Positions 1 to 11,879 are shown, counted from the stretch's first letter. The stretch: DNA of 64,000 bases from Pontederia crassipes (GCA_030549335.1 CM060183.1:30579052-30643051), one strand, 5' to 3'. Made by a program: numbers and translations. The notes: generated by a model not told the origin, from the letters alone.

Positions 1-683
1 TGACAAAACCTAAATCACCCAAGTCTGAAATTTGAGGAAGTGAATGATTCCAGTTTTACACATAAAACATAGTCAGGGAGAGTAGAAAGGTAAGCAGCTA
101 TTTCTCTGTCTTTACTCCTTAATGTCGCTTTTATCTCATGTCATCTTGTTTTGACTTGGAAAATGACAGATAGCTCGGTGGTTCTTGTTGATATGCACAG
201 TGATACATCAATTTGTATGTAACTCAACTGCAGCCTCAACTTTTGTTCTCTCTTTTTTCTTTTTGTAAAATCATGTATGATCTATGTTGGACCTCACATT
301 TTTTTATATACATAAATAAAGAAATGTATAAATATGATTAGATATACCTATTATGATGATGGACTGAACATCGGAAACTGTAATACAATGTTCTTTAATG
401 GAATTTCAATACGATGTTATTATTGCTCATGAATTGGTGCCTTACCATCTATTGTTATGTGGTCGTTTCTTCATGCACTGCGATACGTGCAGATCTTTCT
501 AATTTATCTCTATTTCATCATATGTAAATCCTTTCAGTATCTCAATGCCAAGATGGTCGTCAGTAATCTACTTTCTCTTCATGACATATTACCCCAAATG
601 AGAATCTTTGAAAAAAATATGAAATATATCAAACTTCTGGTGAGTTAACCTAAAAACAATCTTTAGATGCCATCTCTATAAGC
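1..683. other. AT-rich spacer, no gene seen
   Basis: AT-rich non-coding sequence with no domain-bearing reading frame. The one open frame (457-648) is short and resembles nothing I know. It could be intron or UTR of a gene lying to the left of the window. Confidence 0.5.
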
Positions 684-700
684 ATATGTAATCACAATCA

Positions 701-869
701 AACAAACAACAACAAAGCCTTATCCCATTAGGTGGGGTCGGCTACACGGATCATACGACGCCATTCCATTCGTTGATCCATGTTCATAAGATTCGACAGA
801 TTTTTACGCTGGCTGTCGGGGCCTAACACAACCCTCCTCCTTTATCCGGACTTGGGACCGACTATAAAA
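701..869 (-). mobile_element. Au-SINE-like short retroposon, copy A
   Basis: A 169-bp element read on the minus strand. It begins near a CGGTCCCAAG motif and ends in a TTG-repeat tail (seen as CAACAACAAA on the plus strand). It is flanked by a perfect 17-bp target-site duplication, ATATGTAATCACAATCA, at 684-700 and 870-886. The TTG tail, the size and the long target-site duplication fit Au-type SINEs. The head and tail match the two ends of the RTE LINE at 18032-21170, so it may equally be an internally deleted LINE derivative. About 12 bp are missing at its 5' end compared with copy B. Confidence 0.85.
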
Positions 870-1107
870 ATATGTAATCACAATCATTTCACATAATGGT
901 TTCTAGATTGAACTGAATCACACAAAGAAAAGAAAATTCAAAATAAAGATGAATTATTCCTGTAAGAATATGAGGTCCACTCTCATACCTTAAGTATTCT
1001 GAATAACAATGTTCTGTCATGCTTTTACCTTAAGTATTCTTTTACTTAAAATTCATTTCCTCATATCTATGTTTTATTTTTTTTCTCTCAGTGGATTTAC
1101 CGTATAA

Positions 1108-1285
1108 CTCCGCCTATATTTTATAACCGGTCCCAAGCTCGGATAAAAGAGGAGGGTTGTGTTAGGCCCCGACAGTCAGCGTAAAACCCTGTCGAATCTC
1201 ATGAACATGGATCAATGAAATGGCGTCGTATGATTCATGTAGCCAATCCCACCTAGTGGGATAAGGCTTTGTTGTTGTTGTTGTA
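1108..1285 (+). mobile_element. Au-SINE-like short retroposon, copy B (full length)
   Basis: A 178-bp element flanked by a 14-bp target-site duplication, GATTTACCGTATAA, at 1094-1107 and 1286-1299. It starts CTCCGCCTATATTTTATAAC and ends in GTTGTTGTTGTTGTA. The first ~93 bp match the start of the LINE at 18032 and the last ~70 bp match the LINE's 3' end. The joint lies at about 1215, where the head (…CATGGATCAA) meets the tail (TGAAATGGCGTCG…). A GTCGAATCT motif near 1191 resembles a Pol III B box, as expected of a tRNA-derived SINE head. Confidence 0.88.
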
Positions 1286-1299
1286 GATTTACCGTATAA

Positions 1300-2977
1300 T
1301 CCTTTTGTTCACATGAGCTGATACCCCAACTCCCAAAAGTTTGGTTTAAACCAATACCACTGCCTTCTAACTTTTTTTCCTATCAAATTATTTTGCAAAC
1401 ATCTTTGCCCATGTGTTCCTGTCAGAATTTTCATCCAAACCTTGTACATGAGTATTTTGATGATACAAACTATGATTTTGCTGGTTCTTATCGCCATGTC
1501 GAAAGGTGGTCAGTGTATTTGATTATTTTCATCTGGTATATAGGAGATCTTGTCCTTTCCAGAATTCCTACTTCTCCTGTCAAACATTCCTTCAAACTCA
1601 CTTGGAATGGTGTCAGAACTTTAAAAGTGCTAGAGTTCTAAATGGTATATCCCTCCTTGCATGCAAGTTTTGCTATGTGGTTGTTAGCAGGTGGACATAC
1701 ATGGCACAATTCCCTCTGAAGAATGCCCAAAACTCCAAGTTATAACCCCAAACTTGAAATATCTCTGCACCACTTTTCCGTGCCGTTTATAATATTTCAT
1801 TAAGCAGTCTAGTTGGTCTGAAATACTATAGACAACTAGAATGCATTGTGCATCTTCTTGAAAAATAGATTGAAGTGTCCTGTATACATACTTTTTTTTT
1901 TTTCATGTATTGCCGACCAAAAGTATAGAGCATTCAAAGTCTCTCTCTCAATCCTGAGCTGATCTGTATAAGGCTATAAGCTCAATCTCATGCGAGGTCT
2001 ATCCCACAACGGCACGATCTGTAGGTCAGGAAACTTGCCGTGAGACACAGAGCATTCAAGCACTGCTTCTGAAGGATACCTTTCTTAGGAGTTAGAAGAT
2101 GTATCATTCAACTCCTGCCATGGCCCTCTTTAATTAAGAGGGCGGTGGTCCAAGTTCCCTTTTTTTTTTCCTTCTCCTTGTTCTCCAATTTTTCGCAGAG
2201 ATCTTTTGCTAGAAGTTATACAAGATGCTTCTTTTTTATTTATTTTTTCATCACCTCAAACCTCAGAACTAATTCCCTTTTGTAGAAAACTCTTAAATTC
2301 TGACATGATTATACAACTACATCTCATATTCTTCCTTCGATGGGTTTTGAGTTCAATCTTACAGTGATATTTTTATGGGCATATTGAAAGATAAATTGAA
2401 AGCTTGAAAAATATATAAATGTTACAGCAAATATTAATATGTTCACGTATGTTTCAGCCTCTACATGGGCAACCCGTGAAACATAGATATATGGTCGGCG
2501 TAATTATTAGCAAGCTTGGCACGAGGCCACTCCAAATTCCATTTGTTTGTGGAGATACTTCTGAAAATACATGTTTATGCGATAGTTAATTAACTACTTA
2601 AATATGGAGTTGAACTTGTTCATTTTTTTTCCGGTTACTAAAAGCGTATAAATAGATAAATTAAAAAAAAAGTACGCAAGTCTCGAAAACCGAATTCCGG
2701 ATATCTTATTGTGATCCATAAAGTGGTGGGAGGTGTAACTTGTAAGTCATCATCTTATTCACTTCACTGACCTTTTTTTTTCTCAAAACTAAAGAAAGCT
2801 TTTCATATTGGTCATGAAGGTTCCAATTGTGTTACGTTATCATTTTCTCTAATCACCAAAAATAATGGTATTGAATAATAAATGAAAAAAAGAATATTAT
2901 ATTATTATGATCGTTGTACACGTTGAATTATTAATTAATATGTTTCAATGCGTAATATTTCTGGCGAGTGTGTAATC
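1300..2977. other. spacer with two small unassigned open frames
   Basis: Overlapping open frames at 1393-1641 and 1506-1745 have no recognisable domain and poor coding character. The rest, to about 2977, is AT-rich with poly-T runs. No RNA gene or gene fragment could be supported. Confidence 0.45.
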
Positions 2978-2990
2978 GATATATATATGT

Positions 2991-3019
2991 ATAATGGTGT
3001 ATACACATTTAGGTGCATA
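2991..3019 (+). repeat. left terminal inverted repeat of an older (TA)n-flanked element, split by an LTR element
   Basis: This segment (ATAATGGTGTATACACATTT then AGGTGCATA) continues across the LTR element at 7359 onward. It matches the inverted sequence at about 7980-8019. Both ends touch (TA)n: short TA repeats at 2978-2990 on the left and a long array from 8020 on the right. Removing the LTR element restores an element of roughly 690 bp. Confidence 0.7.
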
Positions 3020-3685
3020 TGTCACGGGTCATTCTCGGACACTAGATCACGTGCGGCGACTAGGCGGATAGACACCTAGCCAAGCCTGTTTTGAGTTTGC
3101 AGCGAAAGTTTTATGGTCGAGACGACTATGTCGAGAGTCGCTCTTATAGGCATTCAATCACGGACATGACTAGAGTGTTGGACTACTCGTCACGAAACCG
3201 TGGCATTAGCGCGTTGCGGCACTAATATAGGCGCTTGATCGCTTAAAGTCCGAAGGGGCGACGAAGGGACCACGGGACGCCACGAAGGGACACCGATGTG
3301 GGTTGCTACCCCACGCTCAAGGTCATAACACTAGAATTAAAGGAAAGCTTACTTGTATTAAATATGATGAAACATAACATACAATTGAGCATCGGAAGGC
3401 ACTAGTGAACTCCTCCCAGTGTACCGTAGGTATAGGAGTCTTGTTACATATTGAAGATGCAAAAGACGTACCCTACGGGAACGTCACCTACTTGACCATT
3501 CATAAGGATGGCCTTACAAGATAAATGCCCTAAGGGCGGATAACTTGGTACTCCGCAATATTACGCAGTGCGGGGCGGCTGCATGTGTTCCATGTTTTCG
3601 GCGCTAAGCGACCGAGGGCTATAAGTTGAGCGGCATTGGTGCCGCGAAGCTTCATGCTTCGTGTCACGGGAAACGCCTCGTGACA
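3020..3685 (-). repeat. LTR (3' LTR of the minus-strand element)
   Basis: A 666-bp repeat with the ends TGTCAC…GTGACA, which are complementary to each other. It is nearly identical to 6692-7358. A purine-rich tract (on the minus strand GGTGGGGGAGAA, 3686-3697) lies directly inside it and serves as the polypurine tract. That fixes this copy as the 3' LTR of an element read right to left. Confidence 0.93.
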
Positions 3686-4169
3686 TTCTCCCCCACCAAA
3701 GTCGGCGACGCCCCCGACGCCGTTGTCCGGACTTTCTCGGGGCATTCGTCTTGAGTCTTGACTTCACTTGTCTCGTTCAATTCTGCCTTCTTTGCCTTGA
3801 CTTCGACTTCACCAGCATCACGCAACGCCAGGAATGCCCGCTCCTTGGGGTCTCGCTGAGGACTCCTCCCTCAGGCCTGCTTCGCTCGCTGATCCTTCAT
3901 CCAATCCGGGGTCATCACTTGTGCAGCGCCCGTGGAGTCCGCCATGTGCGGTCTGACTTCATCAAGCAACTATCCGTCCATCAAGTCTTTGTTGGCTTCA
4001 CTTCTCTTCGACTTGCGCAGCGTCAACTTGTGTGGTTTGGCTTCTTTGGAGGTGAAACAACTCTTGTATGCCTTCAGGAATAGCGCGGAGAAGAGTTGTC
4101 TCAGGGTCGTGTAGAACACGATGAAGAGTCTCGCCATTCGACCTGCATGACTTTACTTGGTACCTTCAT

Positions 4170-4825
4170 GTTGCGGATGGCCGCAGCATAAGGTCTCCCT
4201 TCCATCGAATGCGAAGTACGGGACCATCTCACCCTCGATGATCATTCTTGAATTTCGACGGCTTGAAACAGCACAAACTCTCCGATGTCGATGCTTGTAG
4301 CTTGTCTGCTTCGAGTGCCTAGGGTCGCTATGATGAGCGACAAGAGTCTTCCCACGGATACTCTGGGACACTTCAGGTCTCTTTGTGGGCTTGACTCAAC
4401 GTCTCTATGTTGCAAATGATTGCAACATAGAGTCTTCCATACCTCTGCCGAACGAAAAGCGCAGGACCACCTCCTCCTTGGTAATCACCTGATGTTTCGA
4501 CAGTCTTGAGGCGGGACAAGGTTCTTTGATCTGACAATCCATGCCTTGTCCATCCAAGTCACTATAGTGGGCGACGAGAGTCTCCACACGTTCCCTTGTG
4601 GTTCAACTCGCTATATCCAAGTTGCAGATGGCTGCAACGTTGAGTCCTTCGTCCGCCGAGCCTTGAGAACATCTCCACCTTCCGCTTGGTGGACAAGAGA
4701 TATCTCGACGGTTTGAGGTGGAACAAGGTTCTTTGGTATAACATTCCGCACCTTGTCCACTCCCAGTCGCTATAGTGAGCGACGATGAGGGTCTCCCCAC
4801 ATGTGCCTGTGGTTCGACTCGCTTC
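4170..4825 (-). repeat. three tandem ~210-240-bp modules inside the LTR element
   Basis: Three adjacent diverged copies start at 4170, 4409 and 4621, each opening with a GTTGC-A/G-GATGG-type motif. All three carry related minus-strand sequence encoding a variant of TLVAHYSD. Their function is unknown. Confidence 0.75.
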
Positions 4826-6691
4826 TCCTGCTTCGATGAACGATCTTTTCCTTCGGCATAAATAGCTTCCTCCTTGCGACTTGAGCTTCTCTCCCCCACC
4901 ATTGCCCTTGCCCAAGGGCTTTGGTGGTATGGCACTTGTCCTGATTGACTTGGCAGCATCGACTAGTGAGCGGAGGTTGGATGTTCCGATCGTTCCAACT
5001 CCTTCTTAGTCCAAAGCTTCTAACCCCTCTGCTTGAAGAGCACCAACACTAGGTCTTCATCCTCCTGGGAACACTGTAGGCGGAGCTCGGTGATTCCTGT
5101 CACTTCCTCCTTCAACATGTCCATTTGGCCGATGCTGAACAATGCGATCTTGACCTTCAGTCCCAACTTGTCAGGGCTTGCATAATTGATGAACTGCCAC
5201 TTCTTCGGTCCCATGTTTGGGATGCATGTTTGCCACATTCTACATTGTCGCGATGACAACGCTATCCTGAGTTTGCCACATCTTACAGGGTTCTTGGGAT
5301 ATGTCTTCTTCCGATCATGGGACCTCCTTTGAAGCTTTGACAATCCCATTGGGGTATGGACGGGGCGAGATCATTGTGCTCGTTCACGACGAGGATGCAC
5401 CTTAGATGCTCGTCCGTCCGCACCTTAGACAAAGTAATGTCATTGTGCTTGTCATCCTAGATCATACACCTTTGACATACTCGTCCACCGGGCGGCTTGA
5501 CCCTTGCGAAAGAGTAGCCGTTCCGGGCCTTCACTGATCCGTGCGGATGTTTGTGAAGACACTCCGCTTAGATAAGCGAACTGCGATTGGTGAACTCGTG
5601 GCATGAGCTCCCAACATTACCTCCATCTTCATTCGAAGGGACGACATCGCCAATGTGTCCTTCAAAACCTTCGCATTGCGATCCTTGGAGGCCGCTTCGA
5701 TTACTCGAGGCGATGTCCGAAAGGAAAGGGCACTCCTTCCTTCGGTTGGCGGCAGAACGCTTGACAGCAGCATGCCAAGGTTCGCCGATGCTCGACGCTC
5801 AGACCATTTGCCAAATTGGTCGCTGAGTTGAGGCGTTGATTTGCGTTGGCATGTATCAGGTTCATCCCACTCCTCGATGAATGACATCGCGCTGCTTGCG
5901 GGACGACACTTGACGAGGCAGGCAAGGCTGACAGCTCGTCCACGAGTGTTTGCAAGTAATCAACGCTTTGCTCCATTCCTGAAAGTCATCGTGGCGTGGC
6001 AAGCGATGCTGCGACACGACAAGATGCTTGTGATTGATGCTCCTTGGCCGAAAGGATGATATTCTTTGGCCAAAAGGGGACCGTGAACCTTGATATTTGT
6101 CTTTAAGCCAACTTCTCCCGTGAAGCGGTTGTGCACTTCACGTTGCATGACTGGGCATGCGATGCGACGTCACGAAATACCGAGCAGCGTCAGGTCGTCA
6201 TGATAGTGCATGACCGACAGTCCCTGAATGTGACACGGGTCCTCCGAGTTACACAACGCTCGTGTAAGCAATCTCATGATATGAGCAGCGCAAGACCATC
6301 ATGCGGAGCATATGGCCACTCTTTGACGCAGCGCGACACTTCAGGATTCTCGACTGTATACCTGGGGTGGTTGATCTGCTCAAGTGAGCGACGCATGATC
6401 GTCCCGATTAGGCGGGGCGATCAATCCGCCATCATGATGCATGACGGACGTTCCTTGACACGACACGGGTGTATGAGGAACATGCTGCGGGGCACGACTG
6501 GGCGTGCGGCGAGGAAGCATGCCATGCATTCCTCGTTGGCGTCCACGATCAAAGATCATGGTACCGGTGCGCCTGAGCGTTATGGAGTATTTGAGCGGAA
6601 GCACATTTCCTACACCAGAGCACGTTGCGACGACACAAGCGAGTCATCGTCGCTGGATAATCCGAGCAAGAAGAACTGCTCTGATACCACT

Positions 6692-7358
6692 TGTCATGGG
6701 GTCATTCTCGGACACTAGACCACGTGCGGCGACTAGGCGGATAGGCACCTAGCCAAGCCTATTTTGTGTTTGCAGCGAAAGTTTTATGGTCGAGACGACG
6801 ATGCCGAGAGTCGCTCTTATAGGTATTCAATCACGAACATGACTAGAGTGTTGGATTACTCGTCACGAGACCATGGCATTAGCGCGTTGCGATACTAATG
6901 TAGGCGCTTGGGCGCTTAAAGTCCGAAAGGGCGACGAAGGGACCACGGGACGCCACGAAGGGACACCGATGTGGGTTGCCACTCCACGCTCAAGGTCATG
7001 ACACTAGAATTAAAGGAAAGCTTACTTGTATTAAATATGATAAAACATAACATACAATTGGGCCTCGGAAGGCACTAGTGAACTCCTCCCAGTGTACCGT
7101 AGGTATAAGAGTCTTGTTACATATTGAAGATGCAAAAGACGTACCCTACGGGAACATCACCTACTTGGTCATTCATAAGGACGACCTTACAAGATAAATG
7201 CCCTAAGGGCGGATAACTTGGTACTCCGCAATATTACGCAGTGCGGGGCGGCTGCATGTGTTCCATGTTTTCGGCGCTAAGCGGCCGAGTGCTATAAGTT
7301 GAGCGGCATTGGTGCCGCGAGGCTTCATGCTTCGTGTCACGGAAAACGCCCCGTGACA
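6692..7358 (-). repeat. LTR (5' LTR of the minus-strand element)
   Basis: A 667-bp partner of 3020-3685. The tRNA-iMet-type primer-binding site lies 2 bp away at 6678-6689, which marks this copy as the transcriptional 5' LTR. It ends GTGACA, followed by CATA. Confidence 0.93.
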
Positions 7359-8016
7359 CATACACCCACTCACAGCCATTAGATCAAAATTGTTTTACCT
7401 ATAATGGTTGAGATTTAACCATCAATTATTGATTTAATAAAAATCTTTTTCGCGACCTCCTCTGCGTTGATTGTTGACCCTTCGACCACCTACCTGAGCG
7501 CCGGAGTCAAGTCCTTTTTCTTTCCCTCTCCTTTGCCGTCGGAGTCGCGTTCTCGACATGTGTCGGCACAACAACGAGGCAGGGGGAGGGGGGTGGTTGG
7601 CCCCCTCTGCTGCCGCATGGCGAGCGCGAAAGGAGGGTGTCGGCTCCCCTTTTTCGCTGCAGCACCGGCGAGCGCGAAAGGGAGGCGTCAGCCCCCCTCT
7701 ACTACCTCGTCGGCGAGGTCACAGAAGGGGACTGACGCCCCCCTTTTTGCTATCGTGCCGACAAGCACAAAAAGGGGGGTGTCGACCCCCCCTTTCGTCA
7801 TCGCACCGGTAAGGTCGTAGAGGGGCCGACACCCCCCTTTTCCCTGTCGCACCGACGAGTGCTAATCGACACGTGACGAGCTCCGGACGAAGTGAACCGT
7901 CACGCGTGACCCATCTGAACAGTCGGTTCAAGTGCCTCTCATTCAAAGCATTGAATGCATATCGAACAGACAAGATGCAATGTATGCACCTGTACGCATC
8001 TAAATGTTTATGCACC

Positions 8017-8019
<3 letters not shown>
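7359..8019. mobile_element. right part of an older inverted-repeat element with GC-rich core
   Basis: This is the remainder of the element whose left tip is 2991-3019. The inverted end at about 7980-8019 (GTATGCACC … TGCACCATAA) pairs with the left tip. The (TA)n array starts at 8020. The interior holds the hairpin minisatellite at 7574-7858. No transposase is visible, so it is a non-autonomous, MITE-like DNA element. The superfamily is unassigned. Confidence 0.65.
7574..7858. repeat. GC-rich hairpin minisatellite, six ~45-48-bp units
   Basis: Six consecutive diverged units start near 7574, 7620, 7668, 7713, 7761 and 7809. Each has a CGAG-like opening, a purine/G run, a short TGTCG-type centre, a matching C run, and a CGCACCG-like close. 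Each unit is nearly self-complementary around its centre (for example GGGGGGTGTCGACCCCCC). The overlapping open frames here are by-products of the repeat. Confidence 0.8.

Positions 8020-8064
<45 letters not shown>
8020..8064. repeat. (TA)n microsatellite
   Basis: An uninterrupted TA array of about 22 units. It abuts the right end of the inverted-repeat element. Confidence 0.97.
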
Positions 8065-8065
<1 letters not shown>

Positions 8066-9143
8066 TCTTGTGTCTGAGAAGTGAAGTCGTCAACCCGCGT
8101 GATGTTAATAATTATACACACTGTCCACAAGTAAGAAATCGGTTCAACATCAAGTCCAACTAATATGATAAGATTGTCCCGCGTTCTAAAATGACAGATA
8201 AGATTTTTAATTAAAATTTTTTATATTCAAAATGACTCAAATTCAAGACGCTCGACCAAGGAGCCACACTTACTTCACCCAGCCTGTATCCGTAAAAATA
8301 AATATTTATGGTGAGTCAAAATGTCCTGTGAATGGAATCGATTCTTAGTCCATCGAGATCGATATGCTGCATCGTGGATCCAACTTCCAACCTCATGGAT
8401 GGCGCCACACGTTATGTAGTCGGAGCCGCGTGACCCGATCAAGACCAATCCATTTAAGGTATTTTTTCCCATTTTATATTCATAATAATATCACATAATT
8501 AAATTAGATTCAAGAATCTAAATTAAAGATTCCAAAAAAAATTAAGAGATTGTTACCAATTAACCTTGATTAAAGATAGTAAACATCAATCTAAAATGTT
8601 TTGACCATGCTAATGAGTGGTATCATATGGCCACATCTCTCCTTGTCTGTGGAATAGTAAGCAATCCAAATTAAGGTTTATCTCACACCTATAAATTTTT
8701 TGGATCCCTTAATTCAAACTGTCGGCTCACCATAATTTGATAAGATCATTCCGGATAGATATGGATAGATCATAGATGATACCAATAAAAATTTCCAAAC
8801 ATTTACTATACTTTAATTCGAAATGGAGTAATATTTAATTTTAATTATAACATATTAGTTCGTATGAAAAGTCACTTTGCCAAAAGAAATGGAATCTTAA
8901 TTGCATTTTTTTTCTTTAATACGAGTTCATTTTACTATTAAGATGCACATTTTTCAACCTGGTCTATCTATAAATCTGTAGATCTGAACATTCATATTAT
9001 TAAAAATAATTACCACTATATTTTAAAAATATTTAAATATTCTTCTTGGAATTATGGATCAATTTAAGAATCATGTGGGGGATACGAAATCCAACAAAAG
9101 TAAATATACAAAAAATAAATGTTATATAACCATTTTATTTTTG
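8065..9143. other. AT-rich spacer
   Basis: No coding, RNA or structured element could be supported here. Confidence 0.5.
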
Positions 9144-9159
9144 TTTATTCTTCAAAGCA

Positions 9160-9317
9160 GCAACAGCAACAACAAAACCTTATTCCACTAGGTGGGGTCG
9201 ACTACATAGATCATACGACGCTATTCGTTGATATATGTTCATGCGATTCGACATGATTTTACGTTAACTGTCGGGGTCTAACACAATCCTCCTCCTTTAT
9301 CCGAACTTGGAACCTCC
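9160..9317 (-). mobile_element. Au-SINE-like short retroposon, copy C
   Basis: A 158-bp minus-strand copy of the family at 701 and 1108, with a slightly truncated 5' end. A 16-bp target-site duplication, TTTATTCTTCAAAGCA, lies at 9144-9159 and 9318-9333. It is more diverged from the LINE ends than copies A and B. Confidence 0.85.
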
Positions 9318-9333
9318 TTTATTCTTCAAAGCA

Positions 9334-9630
9334 TTCGTATATATTATTTTTTCCTGGTTTTCTCATTTATAATGACTACCATTTGAGATAATTTACTTTT
9401 TTATTGTGAATTTATAAGGGCTTATCATAAGGAACTAATGTTTTCTAAGCAATTAGAGGGGGGGGGGGATATTACTTCATTTTAAATTGAAATAAATTAG
9501 TTTTAAATCAATAGTAATAATTATGAAACAACTAAACAATTTTTTTAAATAAAAACCTATTTGGAAAAAAGTTTAAATTGACTCAACCTTTATTTTATTA
9601 GAGTATTAATATTAAATAAATTATTAATTA
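9334..9630. other. AT-rich spacer with a short G run
   Basis: Low-complexity AT-rich DNA with a nine-G run near 9460. I see nothing else in it. Confidence 0.5.
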
Positions 9631-10020
9631 TTATGTTTTCTCAACGTCGAGTGAATTCTAGGGTTCCTTCCTTTGTCCTCTCTCGTTCTCCCATCTCGCT
9701 CCTCTCGGTCTCCGGCAACAATTGGGACGCCAATCGACGATCCGACGCCGGGCCGTTGGTCCGCGGGTCCTCCGGAGAGACGAATCCGGACAGCATCTCC
9801 TGTAGCCCCTGGGCCTGCTGCTGCCGCGTGCAGAAGAAGAGGATGTCATGAAGGGGTGGAGCTCCTCCGTGGTGTAAATTCTCCATCAGGCCGCCGGCTA
9901 GTTTCGAGAAAAGAATCATCCGGCGATCAACGTCCGATCTCTATCGGTCTACTCCCTCCAATACAGGTGTCACATTGGGTCATCTCTTCCTTTAGTTTCC
10001 TGTCGATCCAGACAACTTCT
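9631..10020. other. GC-richer island, possible untranslated leader exon
   Basis: A sharp change to GC-rich, CT-rich sequence after an AT-rich stretch. Open frames exist on both strands (9633-9851 plus, 9641-9919 minus, 9673-10023 plus) but none has a recognisable domain. It could be the 5' leader exon of the CCX gene downstream, whose coding exon is preceded by a splice acceptor at 13950, or a decayed gene fragment. The sequence alone does not decide this. Confidence 0.3.
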
Positions 10021-10706
10021 TAATCTTGATCATTTAGCTCTTGCATCTTAATGCATCAGTGACAACAAAAATCTTAATAAGTTTTTTATATACCCTTGTT
10101 AATTGAGTATAATTGTGCTAGTGAAGCCTCTGATCATGCACCATGCTCGATTTACGCAGCTACCTTAATCTGAGTGTTGACTTGTGAACACTACTGATGC
10201 TTGCTATCGTTATTGTATTTTTCATTGAGGCTTTATATTTTTTTAGCTCACTTATCTGCTTAGGAATTCAACAGTTGTGCTTTTCGTTTTCTTATGAAAA
10301 AACCTTCCTCTAGACTTGGAAGATAATTATTCGCTCTAGTTTATGCAACCTCTGGTTGTTAATGACGCCAATTCAAACATGTTCCACGATCATGGTTACT
10401 CTAAATCTTTAGTGTATAGCCACGTGTCTGAGTTTGTCTTATAAATCCACACAGTTTTCATTGTGATTAACTGGTTATAATGTAACTGTGCCATTCCAAT
10501 TTAGAGCAGATGCCAGATAAGAGATGTTGTGGTTTTTTAACACAGTGCAGAATTCCAAATGTCTGCATATTCAACACTTGGTTGGTGTTGTTCCATGGGG
10601 CTAGGGCATCCTTGAAAAGAGTGAAAAACCTGGGCTCCAACAAAAGAGAGTCTAGTGAAAAAAAAAAACTTGAACTCTTTTTGGTTTTCAAGAAGAGGGC
10701 TGCAGA
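10021..10706. other. non-coding stretch
   Basis: Intron-like AT-rich sequence. The frames at 10467-10793 (minus) and 10510-10860 (plus) lack known domains. Confidence 0.4.
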
Positions 10707-11026
10707 ATCAGAATGGTCACAGTCCAAGATCTCAACACAATTAACTGAAGCAACCTTCTGTCGACAATTGAAGGTGATGACTGTAGGTAACAATCTCGAA
10801 TCAGTTGTTTATTTTCATGTTTCCCTTTTAAGGAGATCGATGTCCATCGGTCGTGTATGAATTAATCAGAATGGTCACAGTCCAAGATCTCAACACTTAA
10901 TTAACTGAAGCAACCTTCTGTCGACAATTGAAGGTGATGACTGTAGGTAACAATCTCGAATCAGTTGTTTGTTTTCATGTTTCCCTTTTAAGGAGATCGA
11001 TGTCCATCGGTCGTGTATGAATTAAT
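10707..11026. repeat. tandem duplication, 158-bp unit
   Basis: Copy 1 is 10707-10864 and copy 2 is 10865 to about 11026. They are nearly identical apart from a small insertion and a substitution or two, so the duplication is recent. Confidence 0.92.
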
Positions 11027-11830
11027 CACCTTAACAAGGAATCACCTGTTCTTTCTAGCTGGACAAGAGGCAAAGAACCTCAATATTTTTTCTCCACCCC
11101 TGAACTATCCTACCAAGGCAGGCCCACAATTCATAGATTTGTGATAAATAAACTCATAACAGCTTGAATTTGTACCAAGACCTCCACAGTCCACACATGT
11201 TAGATGACTTCATGAACAAAATTTCTCAGATAAGAACTAGAAGGTAAGACAGGCATCACATCATCAGAGTTGTGTATGCCTCTGCATCTCTACAATGACT
11301 AGGCTTGATATGAAAATGCACAAAACCTCCATGTTTGTCTCCACCACCTTGGCACAATACCCCATATTATTGTGTGTCACGTATTTATCATAATCATCTT
11401 TGTGTCAACATCACTCTGATTGACTGAAGGTGGACATCCCAGATTTTGATTATCATATTCTTTCTTGAATGGGTTGCTCAACTTGGAAACTTATTTGGAT
11501 GGCATTCTTTTTTTGAGAGAATATCTGGGTGGTATTAAATAATTGAGAAGGCAAGAAAGGGAATCATAGTGGAAAATAAAAGGTAAGAGATATCTTTTTG
11601 GGGGGATAATATGTAAGTACTGATATATTCATTTCTTCCTGTAGCTCTTTTGCTCAGTGTTCAGACAAGTGGTATCTGCTGCGACTATAGATATTTGGTT
11701 GTAAGAGAAATGATTATGAAGCTCACAATTTGTGTAACATAATGCTGCACACACGATGAGATGTGTGATGTCCACTTTATGTACATCATTAAGTATGGGT
11801 CTTTGACGGCTATGCAACACATTGTCCCTC
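11027..11830. other. non-coding spacer
   Basis: No gene or repeat recognised. Confidence 0.45.
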
Positions 11831-11879
11831 TGTTTGGAAAAATGCTCCCCTCCTCAAGTGTTTGGTGTGCGTGTGTGTG

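Larger units (their letters stand above)
3020..7358 (-). mobile_element. non-autonomous LTR retrotransposon (LARD-like fossil)
   Basis: A 4.34-kb element with two ~666-bp LTRs. A primer-binding site complementary to initiator tRNA-Met (minus-strand TGGTATCAGAGC, 6678-6689) sits just inside the right LTR, and a polypurine tract just inside the left LTR. CATA flanks both sides (3016-3019 and 7359-7362), consistent with a target-site duplication. The ~3.0-kb interior has no recognisable protease, reverse transcriptase, RNase H or integrase, so this is a large non-autonomous derivative. The two LTRs differ at about 36 positions by eye (~5%). At the rice LTR rate of 1.3e-8 per site per year that means very roughly 2 million years, possibly less because many changes are transitions. 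The element is nested inside an older repeat. Confidence 0.92.

Noticed and set aside
3661-6752. Plus-strand open frames of 100-195 codons inside the LTR element
   Set aside because: The element is transcribed on the minus strand, as its primer-binding site and polypurine tract show. The frames have no domains.
8020-8064. Origin or matrix attachment site at TA arrays
   Set aside because: TA richness alone is not evidence. A simple microsatellite explains it.
7467-8163. Long open frames over the GC-rich island
   Set aside because: They translate the hairpin minisatellite and the adjacent TA array. The repeated peptide is a by-product of the DNA repeat.
9631-10023. Possible small protein gene on either strand
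   Set aside because: Three overlapping frames of similar length and no domain. A leader exon or a decayed fragment is more likely.
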